Source: Ophiura sarsii
Lineage: Eukaryota; Echinodermata; Ophiuroidea; Amphilepidida; Ophiuridae
NCBI GenBank assembly: GCA_035610835.1
Contig: CM069448.1
Coordinates: 5,333,607-5,397,606, forward strand
Direction: 5' to 3'
DNA: 64,000 bases
The position numbers and the translations under genes are program-made. Of the stretch, positions 45,071 through 58,500 are shown piece after piece. A model generated the notes under the pieces. The model searched no databases, had not been told where the DNA came from, and was given only the letters and a program-made list of their open reading frames with translations. Position 1 is the stretch's first letter; the number at the start of each line of letters is the position of its first letter.

Positions 45071-46204
45071 ATGGTCAATCATTCTATTAGCTTCAAAAGA
45101 TGTAAGATTGGTCAAACTCGGAATCTACAATTTTAACAAAATAATCCATAATATCTGTCAGAAACATCAGATTTTTAAAATTCCAAATTCATTACTAAAA
45201 CTAAATATATGTAGATGCTAGAATCAGAAGCACTTTTACCAATAACAATGGATTCATAGCTAAATAAATGCACCTTTCCAGGTTTGGGACACCCTGCATA
45301 ATACATCAGCATCATATGCATTATTCACATTTTTTAATTTTCATTATTAGATCTCAAATGGGATTAAATTGTAATTTGCCCACAAATCAAGCAGACTTAT
45401 CACGTTGTGCTAACACTTCAACCCACCTTTATCAATCAGTCTGAATATGTTCTTTATATTTTAGTTTATTATCATTCATCAATAACACATTTTACATGAT
45501 GGCATCTTCACGCACGCTATATCAACTATAATTAATTTGAATGACTAATAGCTGTTTTTTTTATTATAACATAATACACACTGAGCGAGAATTATTGAAA
45601 TGACACATTGAACCCTCATCAATTTTCATTTCGGCAAGCTGATAAAGATAATAAATTGAAAAAAATATAGACCAATATAAGGGGCCACAGCACTTAATAA
45701 GTGTCCCATTGGATTACACGTAAACTGGGCCTAAAAGAGTCTCGATTTTGAGGCCTTAGTAACTCTTTTTGAAAAGTCTCGAATGCTTCATTCTAACGGA
45801 TTTCAAATAGATTTTACGATATGATCGTTTAAACAGCGCCTTTTCAGCCCGGACGCTCGCCTTCTCACCGCCTCTGAGAACGTGTGTTCATCCACGTGAT
45901 GAATTTTCGGTAAAAAAGAAAATCAACATTTTGCAATATCCTGATCGAAGTTCAAGAGATTATGTTCCATTTTAATTATAAAATGCAACCCTCGCGCCAA
46001 ACTGATTCCCAAAGGACCTAATTAATCACAACATCGTTTTTTGCTTTTGCCGGAACCTACTACCATTACACAACACGAGGAGTGATTTAGTGCTGTGCGC
46101 CCTTATTAGAAGATATTAACGTCATTTAAACAACCGGAAAGCGCCTGTAGTTCAAGGACTACGCGTCAATATTTTCCAATTTGGTCGTTGAACATATTAG
46201 ATAT
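45071..46204. other. Unassigned stretch
   Basis: No gene is recognised. One ACAGGGTG-type end (gacaccctgcata) is at about 45287. Confidence 0.45.
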
Positions 46205-46660
46205 TAATTTTGTCTTATGTCGATCTCGATCGGTCTTCGTGATGGCTCGCCATATTCCCCTGTCCCTCATGCATGCTTTCATCTCCTCATCATTCAGTCC
46301 TGTGTCTTTCACCAAGGTGTCCAAGTATGTTAAGGCTGGACGGCCGACATGTTAAGGCTGTTAAGGCTGTCCGTGTTTGGGTCTCCGTAGCAGAAGGTCC
46401 TATACTATCTCATTTTCTCTTCTCATGCAATGCCCGGCAAATCTCATCCTTCGATCTTGTTTTCTGATACCTTTTGTAAGTTTCCATACAGGTCTTTGTT
46501 CGGTTGTCTTTTAGACTGATGTTGAGTGTAGTTCTCAGCATTCTTGTGTAGCATCCATCTAGAGATTTCTTAAATCTGTTGGTGATGGTCCATGTTCCAT
46601 CTCCATACAGCACATAACGTTCTTATGTTTTTCCTATAGTTATACCTACTGCCCTCAATA
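46205..46660 (-). pseudogene. RTE-like retrotransposon C-terminal region
   Basis: The reverse-strand frame at 46410-46613 reads LYGDGTWTITNRFKKSLDGC then YTRMLRTTLNISLKDNRTK, matching the LLYGxETWTLT...LDGCYTRMLR block that follows the reverse-transcriptase domain in many invertebrate non-LTR elements. After frameshifts it continues as RPALTYLDTLVKDTGLNDEE, MKACMRDRGIWRAITK, running to about 46210. Same superfamily as the fragment at 41285. Frameshifts and a repeated gttaaggctg at 46328-46370 show decay. Confidence 0.82.
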
Positions 46661-49600
46661 GTCGAGAAATGGTAATAATGTTACCGTTGATTGCCACATC
46701 CGGGTAATTTGAGTGTAACGCTATGGGAAAACATACAATTTCTTGGTGGCTTTTTTATGATAAAATGCCGGACATTTCATCCATAAAATGCATAACACTT
46801 TGTACTTTGAAGAGTGGGACTAAGGCTACCGGCTAGCTGGACTACTTTGGGGATAGCATACCTTTTAAAAGGTCAGTAAGGTGGGGAACACCGATGTCAT
46901 GCGAAATGCGTGAAACTTCGTACTTGCAGATGGCATTTCTCAAAGAGAGTAGTTTTAATCACAGAATAAGTTATTGTAGCTGATAAAATGTGTTTAAAGC
47001 TTTCCATTGATAGATATCAAATATGTGGTATTTACCAGCCAAATAATGTGTTAAAAAAGTAAAAAAAGGTATACCTTTAGATTTGACCTTTAGTATAGGG
47101 ATGTACAGCAATGTACAGCTATGCACAGTCTCACGGTAAACCATAGGGGCATGTACATTCCTATGCACTCCATGTATTTGTAGTTGGCGCGCATATTTAG
47201 TCTGCTAAGCAGCATGATTGAATAGCGCGTGCAAGGGTCCCATTGTCATATCGATTGGCTGATATTTACAATAGCATCTGAGACTAATAATACATGTACC
47301 TAAGAGATAAGAAGCACGGTACAGCTATTCATCGCTGTACACAAGATCCGATGCGGATATTGTTTAGTCAATCGCCAATCGATTATGATCATGATTCAGT
47401 TTAATTTGTAGCACGGCCTCATTATTTAAGTAAGCGCGCTATTTGAATCCAGTATTATCCATACGTTCATTACATTTTTGAAATAACCTGAACGCACTTT
47501 AGCATGGGATGGCTACCGACATACAGAACGTGATAAAATGAATATACATTTATATCGCTATATTTTAGGCATTTCAGAAGAGATACACCCATCAAAATAT
47601 GTAAGTTCCCCCCTAGCATATACTAGAATATTTCCAAAAATATTTGATGGATTTAAATATTTGTCAACTAGAAAGATGCACCAAATTGTTAGGCACATTT
47701 TGATACCTAATTTGTTGGCCTTGAGACAATGCAACGATAAGAAATTGTGCCATTTACCAATTTTTATACAGAAAAAAAAGTGGCACTAAATCTCACTGGC
47801 TATGGCTGTTTTTGTCCATAAATTAACAGACATTTTCTTGGTGGATTTATCGCTTTCTGTTAAGGTCTGTTCAGCTCCAACTTGGCGAACCTTTTTTCAC
47901 AGCAGCAAATCAATACCGAAAAGTGTAGGCCCAAATAAACACAGAGAGTGCACTCTGCTGGTATATATTTAACACTTGCTGACTATTTCAAAGTATATAC
48001 TGAAAGTATTTCGTTGACAGGTCAGTAGTCGGACAATTATTCCCTAACAAATAACTAAAGATTGTACATTGTGGGAGTAGATATACGTATGAACAGACAC
48101 TGTGGGCGTTTTTTTACATTGTGGGGCACTCCCACAGTCAGTGGAGACTTTTCCAGGTGGTTTTAAATGGCCTCTAGAGGGGGTATGGCCAATCATAGAT
48201 TTGTATGTCTTTATGGGAGTATTTTTCATACACCTAGAATGACCTTTTATACCAATTACAACACCCACAGGGCATGTTTGTACTTCCAATTGGGTTTGTT
48301 TTTGTGTGTATTGTAGGCGTACTACCACACTCTATTGGTGGCTTTTCCTTGCATATATAATATATAAGTAAAATTCTGCATTATAACCATACGCACTGGC
48401 AACCATACAATGACACTGAGACCAATGAGAAATAATTTTATATCATTATGGAAATATTTACATTTTGCTTGGTACTGTATTCCTTAAGCAATGTAACTGT
48501 TACGAGACCATCAATGACGCTATATGGGAATTACCTACGCGTATAGTAGTTTTTTTCTGAATACGTCCCGGCGCCCCTTTCACTTAAAGGTATATGACCC
48601 GATCACTTTTTTGGGGCTATGATTTTTTTTTCACATCAAGATATTTTGATATCAAAAGAATCCTCATATTTTCCTCATTATGTCTGTAAAATCTTAGGGG
48701 CCAGAAATGTTCCATTTAGAAATTATAGGCAAAAATGGGGTGAATTACTGCCAAAGGTGGTTAACCACTAGCCAGTTTGTGTACTACTCAATGGGCAACA
48801 TAATTGTGACCTTGTGATTCTAAAATAAGAACTATTGCAGTTATGCAACTCAAACTTTGGAATGTGACACATTGCAGGATGACCTTCCATATTTCTCCCT
48901 ATGAATGACCAACCGAGTTCTCATTGGTAGTTGAGTGAGTTTTGCCGGGCAGTTACTGATTGAATGTTGGAATTGATGCCATATACTACAGGAACGACAG
49001 TATCAATTATTTTTGTTCGAAATGCTTCCTTGTTATGGGGAAGGTTTCGAGGTATCCGCAGACAAGACTTTGTTGTACATGATATCTTTAACTTACCATT
49101 TTCACAAAAGAAACAAGCCAAGTCTTATTATTGATGCCCACATTCTCAATAACGACTGCGACCATTGTGTATAATCCAAACCTAATCACGTTACTATTGT
49201 CAGATACTGGCATCCTGTTATTAGTGCATGATACTCCTCTATTCTTCTATGGTCTACATTGTCAAAATGTTAATTCTCTCAGTCCCATGATCTTCATTCA
49301 TGTTTCCAGTTACAACAAAACATCCCGGGGTAGTGTGCGAGATGCATTGGATACCAGAGGTACCTCGATAGACAACAAACCGTACATTTGACATTTGCTA
49401 CTACACATCTTGTGAATTGTGTCTCATTGTATTCGTGTATCGTCGTGTATTTTACTTTTTTTCTTCTAAAGTCAAGACTCTTGTTCCCCGAAAACAACCT
49501 GCATATTACTTCTGCTATTGTGAGGATAGATCATGTTTACATGGCACGATTTAAGCTGTTGATTATCGGTATGACTTGCGCTTTATACTACAACTGTGAA

Positions 49601-50870
49601 TTGGGGTGAAAAATCGGCCTTGTGATTTAGACTCTTAATCATGTTAATAGAGGCAATTTTACACCGATACCTTTGAACTTCAAAGTTATGACTGCCGCCA
49701 ATTATACACGATACTGTGGGTATAGTTGTTCATGCAAATACTGAAAACGGCTGTGAATGCTAAAATATTTCGTTATACAGCTTGCCCTACTCTAACTTAA
49801 AACTATTGAGATTGCACGCGGTCTGGTATGCGGATCGGAATAACATTAAATACTTTCAAGATCTAAGGGAGCACATCAAAACTCGATTCCGCCGGTTCCG
49901 TGCAGTTTCGTGAGGTTGCAGCCGGTTTCTATTGTTCTAAACAATGATATGCGGTCCAACCGGGCGGAACCGCCGGTTGCCGCGCGGTCGAGTTTGGATT
50001 TGCTCTCTAAATACATCCTTAACCAGGTGTTTTTTTATGCCAAACCCGTAGTATTTATTCATAGTTAACTGCTCTACTCATAAGTTGTTGCTTTAAACCT
50101 CTCTTACCAGCCAGATCCTTTGGGAACATTTCAAGGTTGAGGTTTATTCATCTTAACTTTGTTTCATTTGGATATATTTTGTTAATAACTTTATAATTAT
50201 AATGATTTCGTATTGGATGGATGTTGTATTTTGCTTTGACATGGCGTGCTATAACGACAGGTATATTGGCAATATACATTACGAAGATTTCCAATTTAAC
50301 ATCTAAAATCTCTATGGTACTATTTGATCGTGATATAAAATGCAAAATATCAAAACCAAATTGGCTTAATACATTCCTTCGTTATGGTGTTGTTGTTTTC
50401 TGCGACGGTTTCGTCATTGCTCATATGCACAAGCATGGGGCTTGAATTCGAAATGTTGTTAGTCAATCACAAATGGATGGAGTTATTTTGTTTCCAAAGC
50501 TTGAACAAGGTTAAGCACATGCAATAAGCAGTATCATGTTTCTAACTGTTCTTTGTTTTAAAATCATAGATAATCAATGTCTTGCTGAAAGATTGTATTG
50601 CAAGCAACACGTACGTTTTCGTTGGATTAATGATCATTCTGTGGTCAAATTCAAGCACCTCATCAGGTAATGATTTGTATGTCCAACCTGTTTTTTCTTC
50701 TTTTGGCCTCTATCTCATGGTGAGTTCATCTGGAAATCCATAGAAATCAGACTGTTTCTCGTTAAATTTGTTAATAATTACAAGCTCTGCTATCTGCACG
50801 CCAGATAAGTATTTTTATAAGGCACAGCCTTACAGAACCTAACAGTTCACCACGTGGGACATGTTTATTT
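46661..50870. other. Unassigned stretch
   Basis: No gene, RNA or transposon is recognised. Frames of up to 94 codons have no familiar motif. Local features: paired cattgtgggagtag / actgtgggcg blocks near 48070-48140, and a GC-richer patch with repeated ccgccggttg/cgcggtcg near 49880-49995. Confidence 0.4.
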
Positions 50871-50874
50871 TAGG

Positions 50875-51540
50875 TAGTAAATCCGGGGTTTTTGGAGATA
50901 TTGCGCGTCATCGTCAGATCAATCATCATGTATACGGTGATGATACCCAACTGTATGTATCCTTTGACCCAACATCACCTGATGAGTTGACAAACACCAT
51001 TTCTAAACTACAAAACTGAATAATTGGCATCAAACACTGGATGAATGTAAATAAACTGAAACTTAATGACTCTAAAACTGAATTCTTCATCACCGCTACT
51101 CCATATTATCATAACGTCTACCAGAAATACATTTCAAATTGGAAACTTTAGCTGCATAAAGCCATCACAAACTATACAAAATATCGGTGCATTCTTCGAT
51201 TCATATATGACTATGGTTATTGAACATGTTGAAAGAACATCTCACGCATTCGCAAATTCATTAACAATGACACCTGACTTTTTGACGCTGTACGCTCTCT
51301 TATTCTCTCCCGTCTTGACTATTGCAATGGACTATTATTTTCTCTACCAAAATCACGCGCTCGTCGTTTGCAGCGTCTACAGAACAGGGCTATAAGACTT
51401 ATTTTTTACTGTAAACAGACAACATGATCCTGCACCTCTGCATAAATCGCTCCATTGGCAACCCGTTGAACAGAGGATCCATTTTGAAATTGCTCCTTTG
51501 TGCTTATATTGAACGGAAGTGCACCCATATACCTATTAAA
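50875..51540 (+). pseudogene. L2/CR1-type reverse transcriptase remnant
   Basis: The frame at about 50900-51020 reads FGDIARHRQINHHVYGDDTQ then LYVSFDP, with the polymerase motif YGDD in place of the usual YADD; both catalytic Asp are kept. After a stop it continues WMNVNKLKLNDSKTEFFIT, then in another frame FQIGNFSCIKP and IGAFFDSYMTM, then in a third SLILSRLDYCNGLLFSLPKS and RLQRLQNRAIRL. These are consecutive RT palm and thumb blocks of L2/CR1-like elements. At least three stops or frame changes make it non-functional. Neither the endonuclease nor the 3' tail is seen. Confidence 0.9.
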
Positions 51541-52370
51541 AAACCCGGACCTAATAAAAGGCATATTATGCGATATTTTCCATGGGACGCCCTCTATCCT
51601 TGATTTTTCTTTACGGTTCCGTTCCCTGTATATTCTGAGATTTTCCTGACCACGGCTATGGGGCAGTATCCGCGGTTACAAATCATTTTTTTCTTCCTCC
51701 AGCTGTTAGTGCCTACGGCGCTTTTGGTACCTGCTCCGGCAGTTCCGACGCTGGTTTTGACTAGTTTTGTGCGGGTCATTGTAAAGTTTACTCGATGCAG
51801 ATTTTTCGTGATTTTAGGGACAGAAATGAATCAATGACTTGTTTTTCGACCGAGCAATTTCGGTTGTATACATCCAATGTAATATAAAAAAGAATTTCAT
51901 TTCGCAGTTATAAATATAAAACTCCCTCTCCCAACTCTCTGAGTTATTGCGACACCATGTAGATTACCTACGGCGCTTCTGAGTAAATCCGCTTCGACCG
52001 TTGGTGCAGGGGCGACTTGGTATTTTGGCAGGAATGCTTTTACACTAGTCGGGGTTCTTTTGAAGATTCATAAATGCAGATTTAGCTGATTTTCGTTATT
52101 TAAGGTACAAAACTGAACAATTGAGATAATACAGCCACAAATTGAAGTTTCAACGGGCATATTTGGATATTATAAAATGTTGAGAACAGTCCCCGGAAAA
52201 GTCTCAATATAGGATTTCTAGAATAGATTTAAATCATATTAGTCTTGTACTGTACACTTAAATTACATTAGCCTTGTTACCACAAGTACGCTGAATTCTA
52301 GTTGAACTGCAATTCCGTTCTTATATGGATATCAAATATAGCTAACTTTCCTTAATCAGGCAATTTTTTT
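51541..52370. other. Unassigned stretch
   Basis: No gene or repeat is recognised. Confidence 0.4.
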
Positions 52371-52372
52371 TT

Positions 52373-52643
52373 TTATGTTGTCCTCCACAACTCAGAGAGG
52401 AGGGGCGAACGGGCGGGTTTTGTTAAAAAAAAAAAAAAAAAAAAAATTCTTTTACCAGCGGAAGCTCAAAGTTCAGCCAACAAGAAGTTGAAATCACTCT
52501 TAAGAGTCGCACATATATGTTATAAACACTTAATTTAGCCATTTAAACTGTTTACAAAAAAAAAATCTGAAGAAAAAAAACCTGAAGAAAAAAAAATCTG
52601 AGCGGCCCTAAGTCTTACGAGCGGGCGGTCGAGGACAACATAA
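52373..52643. mobile_element. 271 bp MITE with TTATGTTGTCCTC ends
   Basis: Left ttatgttgtcctc and right gaggacaacataa are exact complements; the inner parts (gggcgaacgggcggg against gagcgggcggtc) are partly alike. Both flanks carry caa followed by a T run, a possible target duplication. It contains an A run of about 23. Confidence 0.65.
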
Positions 52644-53191
52644 CAATTTTTTTTGTTGGCCTGACATCCAAATGTTAAAATGCAAATGGACGCAAATAGT
52701 GAGAACACAGTGTCCCTTGTATATACAGCGCGTCCCACAAACTGGGTCCAAACACTCATAATTTAGGAAACATAGCTGCTCCATATTTCAGAATATTAAA
52801 TTAATATATTTGGCCTTAATTGGTAGAATTGTGGTAGCAATTATATATAACCCTTTTGGAACACAAAGTTCTAAATAGAGCAGGACATTAACCTTTTCCC
52901 ACCGATTTAGCAATAAACAACTAATTTGTTTTGCTAAATAAAAATGATAATAATTATGATGATACTTCAGATTATCTGCATGAAAGGCATTGCTAAACAT
53001 GCGCGTGAAAAGGTCATGAACCAACCCACCCGAAACAAACTCACCATAGGCATATGTTAGGATCAAGTATCGAACAATTGTTTCAGTTCAGTATTTTCCT
53101 CAAATAATGCTGCCACAGGCAGAATTTATTTATGAAATTAGTCGAAGAAGTGGTATCTTTCAAACAGTACGGAGGAGTTGGTGGTGAACAC
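52644..53191. other. Unassigned stretch
   Basis: No gene or repeat is recognised. Confidence 0.4.
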
Positions 53192-53866
53192 TACAGGGTG
53201 AGTCAAAAAGAAGTTTACCCGGATTAGTGATGTTTTAAAAAACAAACAAATGACACGCGAGAGTTCAGTAAAGCATATATTTAACAAGCATTCTCTTCTG
53301 CTTATTATGAAAAAAAGAATGACACAAATTGATCATTTCTAAGAGGAGTTATACCTAATTTAATAAAGGTACTCATTTTGCAAGCTGTCCACGGAATACT
53401 TGACAAAACAAATGTAAAGTAAGCATTTTAGCTGTGTACTTACCTACATTTAATGCAGGCCCTTCAGTAAAACAGGCATAACTTCTCTTAGGAATGATCA
53501 ATTTGCTTCATTGATTTTCTCTAATAAGCAGCAGAGTATGTTTGGTAAATAAATGCTTTACTGAACTTTTAAGTGTCATTTATTTGTTTTGAAAAACATC
53601 ACCAATCTCGGTCAATAGGGAAGTATGCAGCTAAAATGCATACTTTACATTTGTTTGATCAAGTATTCCGTGGACAGCTTGCAAAATGAGTACCTTTAAA
53701 ATAGGCATAACTCCTCTTAGCAATGATCAATTTGTGTCATTCTTTTTTCCTAATAAGCAGGAGAGAATGCTTGTTAAATATATGCTTTACTAAACTTTCA
53801 AGTGTCATTTGTTTGTTTTTTAAAACATCACCAATCCGGGTAAACTTATTTTTGACTCGCCCTGTA
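53192..53866. mobile_element. 675 bp fold-back element with TACAGGGTGAGTCAAAAA ends
   Basis: Left arm 53192 to about 53445 and right arm about 53625-53866 are reverse complements (shared cores gcaagctgtccacggaatac, ggataacttc-like aggagttatacct, gtaaactt). The middle (about 53446-53620) is a further copy of part of the right arm in the same direction. The palindrome extends slightly outside the TACAG ends (ggtggtgaac / gttcaccacc), so the true ends may be further out. No coding capacity. Confidence 0.82.
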
Positions 53867-55179
53867 GTTCACCACCAGCTTTCAATCTAGTCACCATACA
53901 ATTGTCCATGAGTAACTAGTGCAATGATAGTCCATAGACACTAGATAATGTGGGGTTCACATCCCACAATGGCAAAATAACCTATCAGTTACATCATAGG
54001 CAAATGAAAATTCCCATGTGAATTTGAGGTGAAGAGAGTCACTTGGCATTAAAGCCTCATACGGCCTTCTTTCAAGAGTGTCCATAGGTGTATCCAAACC
54101 ATCGGCGGTGGCTGGGGAGGTGGTGGTTGATCAGTTCACATTTACGAGCAGTATATTAGAGACCGATAGATAGCTGAGAGGGCAGTGTAGTTTCTAATAT
54201 CTGCACTACGTAGAGCGTAGGACGTGGTCGCTGCTGGCTCCTCCATAGATTTAGGATGTGTTCGCTGGTTCCAGGCTCCACAAATGTATTGATGATTGAA
54301 TTCATCAATATTGTTTTAAATAGCTACAGCTAAAATGAACCATTTACTCTCCTTGTTTGAGTTGTTATATCTATTAAACCTCTTTTGTTGTTGGCCTTTG
54401 CTTTAGTAAACATCATTACCAATTGCAAAGCGCCCAGCCAACTAGAAGCTAGCTTTTAACTGACCTTGGTAGACGCGGTAGATTCAAATGCACGTTCCAT
54501 GTGGTTATGCCAGGTGAATCATTTGTGTGCATACAAATAAAGCTAAGAGGATGTATAAAATGCATACTCATACTCAGATTTCCAAGATATACACATCTCC
54601 AGATATAAATTAAAATGTTTTATTGACTTGATGCTAATTATGTAAATATTACGCAAATGAGATTCATTTACTCAATTTTTCTAATAAGTTGTTTGCGATG
54701 AGGTTCCTGTATCGTTTGTCACCAAACTTGACTTCATTGAAAGAAAAGGGAGGTTTTTTTTATAGTCATTTAAATGAATTTGATATAAAAGGGCATTGAA
54801 GCTTGACAGAAACAAGGGGGAGGGCAACAACAACCCTCCGGTCTGAGAGAGAGAGACCACGATTAAGTGATTTCTGAATTTGATACATAATTTAAGACTA
54901 TTACACGCATATATAAGTTGAGGCTTCACACATTGCGATATGCTTTCTGAAGGTCTGGTGGAAAAAGTGAACGGGAGCTTGGGACATCCTATAATATAAT
55001 TATTTCAGTTAAGGCTGTTGAATAAAAGTTTATGGAATCAAGCTGACGTTCATGAAAGTATCAATGATCTCTGGTAAAGTAAAATACATTTAAATATAGG
55101 TCTGATCGGCTTTGGGTTCAAGTGGATTATGCTCAATCCGTGTCAACAAAATCATTGGACGATAAACAGCATAATTCAG
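53867..55179. other. Unassigned stretch
   Basis: No gene or repeat is recognised. Confidence 0.4.
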
Positions 55180-55382
55180 TATCCAAATCTTGTATACAGG
55201 ATTAGTCAGAAAAAGTGTCCCATGAGTTAGAAAATTAATTAAAAATGCATCCCATATCTTTATCAATATCCCATTAAATAACAAGAATGCAAATCCCACT
55301 TTACTTTGGCCACTTTTGAACAATAACATGACTTTCAACTGAAGAAAACTACCTGTGTGATTCCGATGATGATTATAGGATA
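55180..55382. repeat. Dispersed repeat D, copy 2
   Basis: Inverted match to 29108-29375; its outer edge tatacaggattagtcagaaa corresponds to the ACAGGGTG-type edge of the other copy. Directly followed by a hairpin at 55389. Confidence 0.75.
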
Positions 55383-55388
55383 TTATTA

Positions 55389-55504
55389 GTTATCCCCTGC
55401 ATGTTCACACAATACGGAAAAATACCTATGGTTTGGCATGCCGAATGTGATATGGCACAAACCATAGGTATTTTTCCGTATTGTGTGAACATGCAGGGGA
55501 TAAC
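55389..55504. repeat. Perfect 47 bp-arm hairpin
   Basis: 55389-55435 and 55458-55504 are exact reverse complements (starting gttatcccctgcatgttcac) around a 22-base loop. If transcribed it would make a long, fully paired hairpin, unlike the imperfect stem of an animal microRNA precursor. It may be a very young fold-back or small MITE. Confidence 0.92.
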
Positions 55505-58500
55505 GAATTTATCGTTTAGTCCCAATCAAAATTGTATTTAAACACTCGCGGAAAACTAAACGTCAAACAATACTAGTATCTAGTTTAGAGCAACTTAGCA
55601 AGGCGCTGAATTCTCTTCCCTTCCTTACCTCCGTAAAATTCCGAACCCTTTAACAGGCTCTGCGCCATCGCCTCTGTCCATAAAATCATCGCGAAAAACA
55701 TGTCTGGTTAGGTTATATGCAGATCATTTATTTTTTGGCGTGGGTTAGACCATTTTGCGGTATATTTCGGCCTTAGAATGTAACAGAAATCGACTCGGTT
55801 GCATTTAAATCATCCGCCATTTTATTTGTTTATCGTATTTTAAGCAACTCTTCCACAGACGCAAAGCAATCGCTTTACACGTAATATCATTTCGCGCCAT
55901 CTGGTAACGCGGTTAATCGACGATATGGAATATATCGTGTGGTTTGACTTGTTGTTTACACGATATGGATCAGATTTCATACGTGTTAACCAATGAGATT
56001 GAAGTATGTACACTTACTAAACGATAATGTTTAAAATAGTGACTCAAATTCAAATAATTTATGGCATGTCATGGATAGTATGGATGAAAATATGTTTTTC
56101 TGTTCAATTCAACTATCAACATTTAGTAGATCATTATTGATTTTATTGATTATGTTCAATGACACACTGAATAACTATTCTAATAAAAGAGCTTCACATG
56201 AAAGGTAGCCAAAGCTGAATTTGAACATGGCCGAGTAGATTTGCCATCATTTGATAAATGGAAGCTCGCAAATGGCACATTAAAGATTGCTGAACGTGAT
56301 TATTAGTATTTTGCGAACAATATTTTATATTTTCCACGGCCAAAAAAATATCATGTTCCACATGGGACCATTTTTGACCCACCCTGTAGTTATTTACCCG
56401 TCTCATATCTGCGTCAAACGATTATTATATAGATAACACTATGCATACATCACTACAGTCATGCGATCGCATAAAGATTATATAATGTGTAACATGTAAG
56501 GGAGAATTTGAATGCCCCAAAGCAACTTGAGTGCATAACCGACTATCGTAGATAGACTGTGTTATTGTTAAGCAAGCACTTCTCAACTGTTTTAATTTGA
56601 GATATTTAATTGAGTGGAACATTATTGATACAGTTACTTACTGCATCAACGTGTATTATATTAGTGTCATATTCCATACAGAGAATGTTCTTAAATCTAT
56701 CAAATTTAATGGAGCAATAATATGATTACAATTCTATATAAATAGCAGAGTGCAAAATTTGCTCAAGCAGTTATTCTAGTCGCGTGCTCTGAAGGTTAAA
56801 TAAATGTGTCCATTGAAATACATTGCCTACTACGTTAAGACCTGCGTATTTAAAATGTCCACTTAATTATGGTTGTTATTTTTTTCGTAAAAGTGCATAC
56901 AGGGTTGGTTAAACGGTTTTCCCAATCATTTTTTGCCAATTTAATAATACATTTTAATATTTTGTGTGTGTAAATACAGGTGATTTTTTATAAACATAGT
57001 TTTGCAAAAAAAATTGGATCTTCTGAAAAGATTTTTATCATAATTTTGATGAGAACTGAACTTTTAGAAGAGCCTCCATTGTAACTCTCAAAGCCAACAT
57101 AATCGAATTTGATCTATTGCATTCTGTAACAATTAGTCTTAAGTATTTGATTAGGCCTATATTAAAGAGATATGACCTTATATATACCACTGATCTTTAT
57201 GAAGAAACAAGACCTTTCTCTTGTATTCACCAAACTAAATTACCGAACTAATCAAAGCCGACCAATCAGTCTTTTGAAATAGCAGTAAATCCGTGCAATA
57301 GACTCTTTCATTTGTTTCAAATCAGCTCTAAAGACATTCCTGTTCAACTCAACTCCTTTGACGATGAATAATTTTTAATACTATAGCAGATCTTAGAACA
57401 TTGAATTCTTGGTTTTAATTTTTTCTTTCCCGCATCTCTTTTATTATCCTTGCAGGTTGTTTACATGCCTGCTTATTTTTAACCTTTCGGTATGGTTTTT
57501 AACATGTCTGTAGAATAATATGAATTGACCTTAATAAATATTAAATTAGCTGCACAATTATCCCTTGTTTTATCCAAATGACGCACAATACGTCAATACA
57601 ACCGTTAAACATTAAGCCTCTTGAAAGAGAAAGATAAATCATATTTAAGCAGTGTAATTTGAACACGTTAACTGACAATATACTCGTACATGATATAAGC
57701 AGACATTCATGTTAAAGTCGTACATCACATTTAGTTTAAGCAGAATAGCCTACACTATGACAATCAATATCATGAACATATTATTTCAAATTAGATGGCT
57801 GTTTTAAAATGCATTGCTTTCGGGTACTTTAAGTGCACTGGTTAAGAGGGATCTGAAAGGACCGACGTAATGCTAATGGCGCTGGCTATAGCTTACCTAT
57901 TACAGTTTGTGACGGTAGTCTATTTGCAGCTATCGGTATTTTGTTGAACCTCAAGAGAGCACGCTGAAATGCATTAGCAGTTGCCCGAACAGTCCAAGCG
58001 AAGGACGTTGAGGTAGTTAGCGACGCACTATTAGATATCCAGGGGGGGGGGGGGGGCACATTTTTGGAGGACGGGTACCGGCATCCTAAGATTTTCAAAT
58101 CGAAGTTTGTGTGCGAGATATCTCGAAAAATACAGCTTGAATTAGTAAGATTTGTGGACACGATATTGGTACAGTATTTACCTCGGCTGAGTTCGAGTGA
58201 CTGGTTATTTGGAGAATTATGAGGGATAATGTTCCCGCGATAGGGATATTTATTTTCTATTCCGACATCGTCACATCAAAGAAAATGGCGGCGATTCTAG
58301 ATATTGTACCCCCCGTATATCACCATAATGTTTTATATACTCCATGCGCTCCGTCGCTGATCGCAAGCGTGGATCACCGTTTTTCCAATCAAGGGGCGTA
58401 ATTTTGTTTTGTCGTGGTTTACTACTCATGTGTGTGGGCGGAAAGAGTTCAAGCGTAATAGAGCATGAAGCTAAAACTATATGAATCCCCCCATCCCAAA

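Noticed and set aside
55389..55504. MicroRNA precursor
   Set aside because: Animal precursors have mismatched stems of about 25-30 pairs; this is a perfect 47-pair stem, better explained as a fresh inverted duplication or small fold-back.
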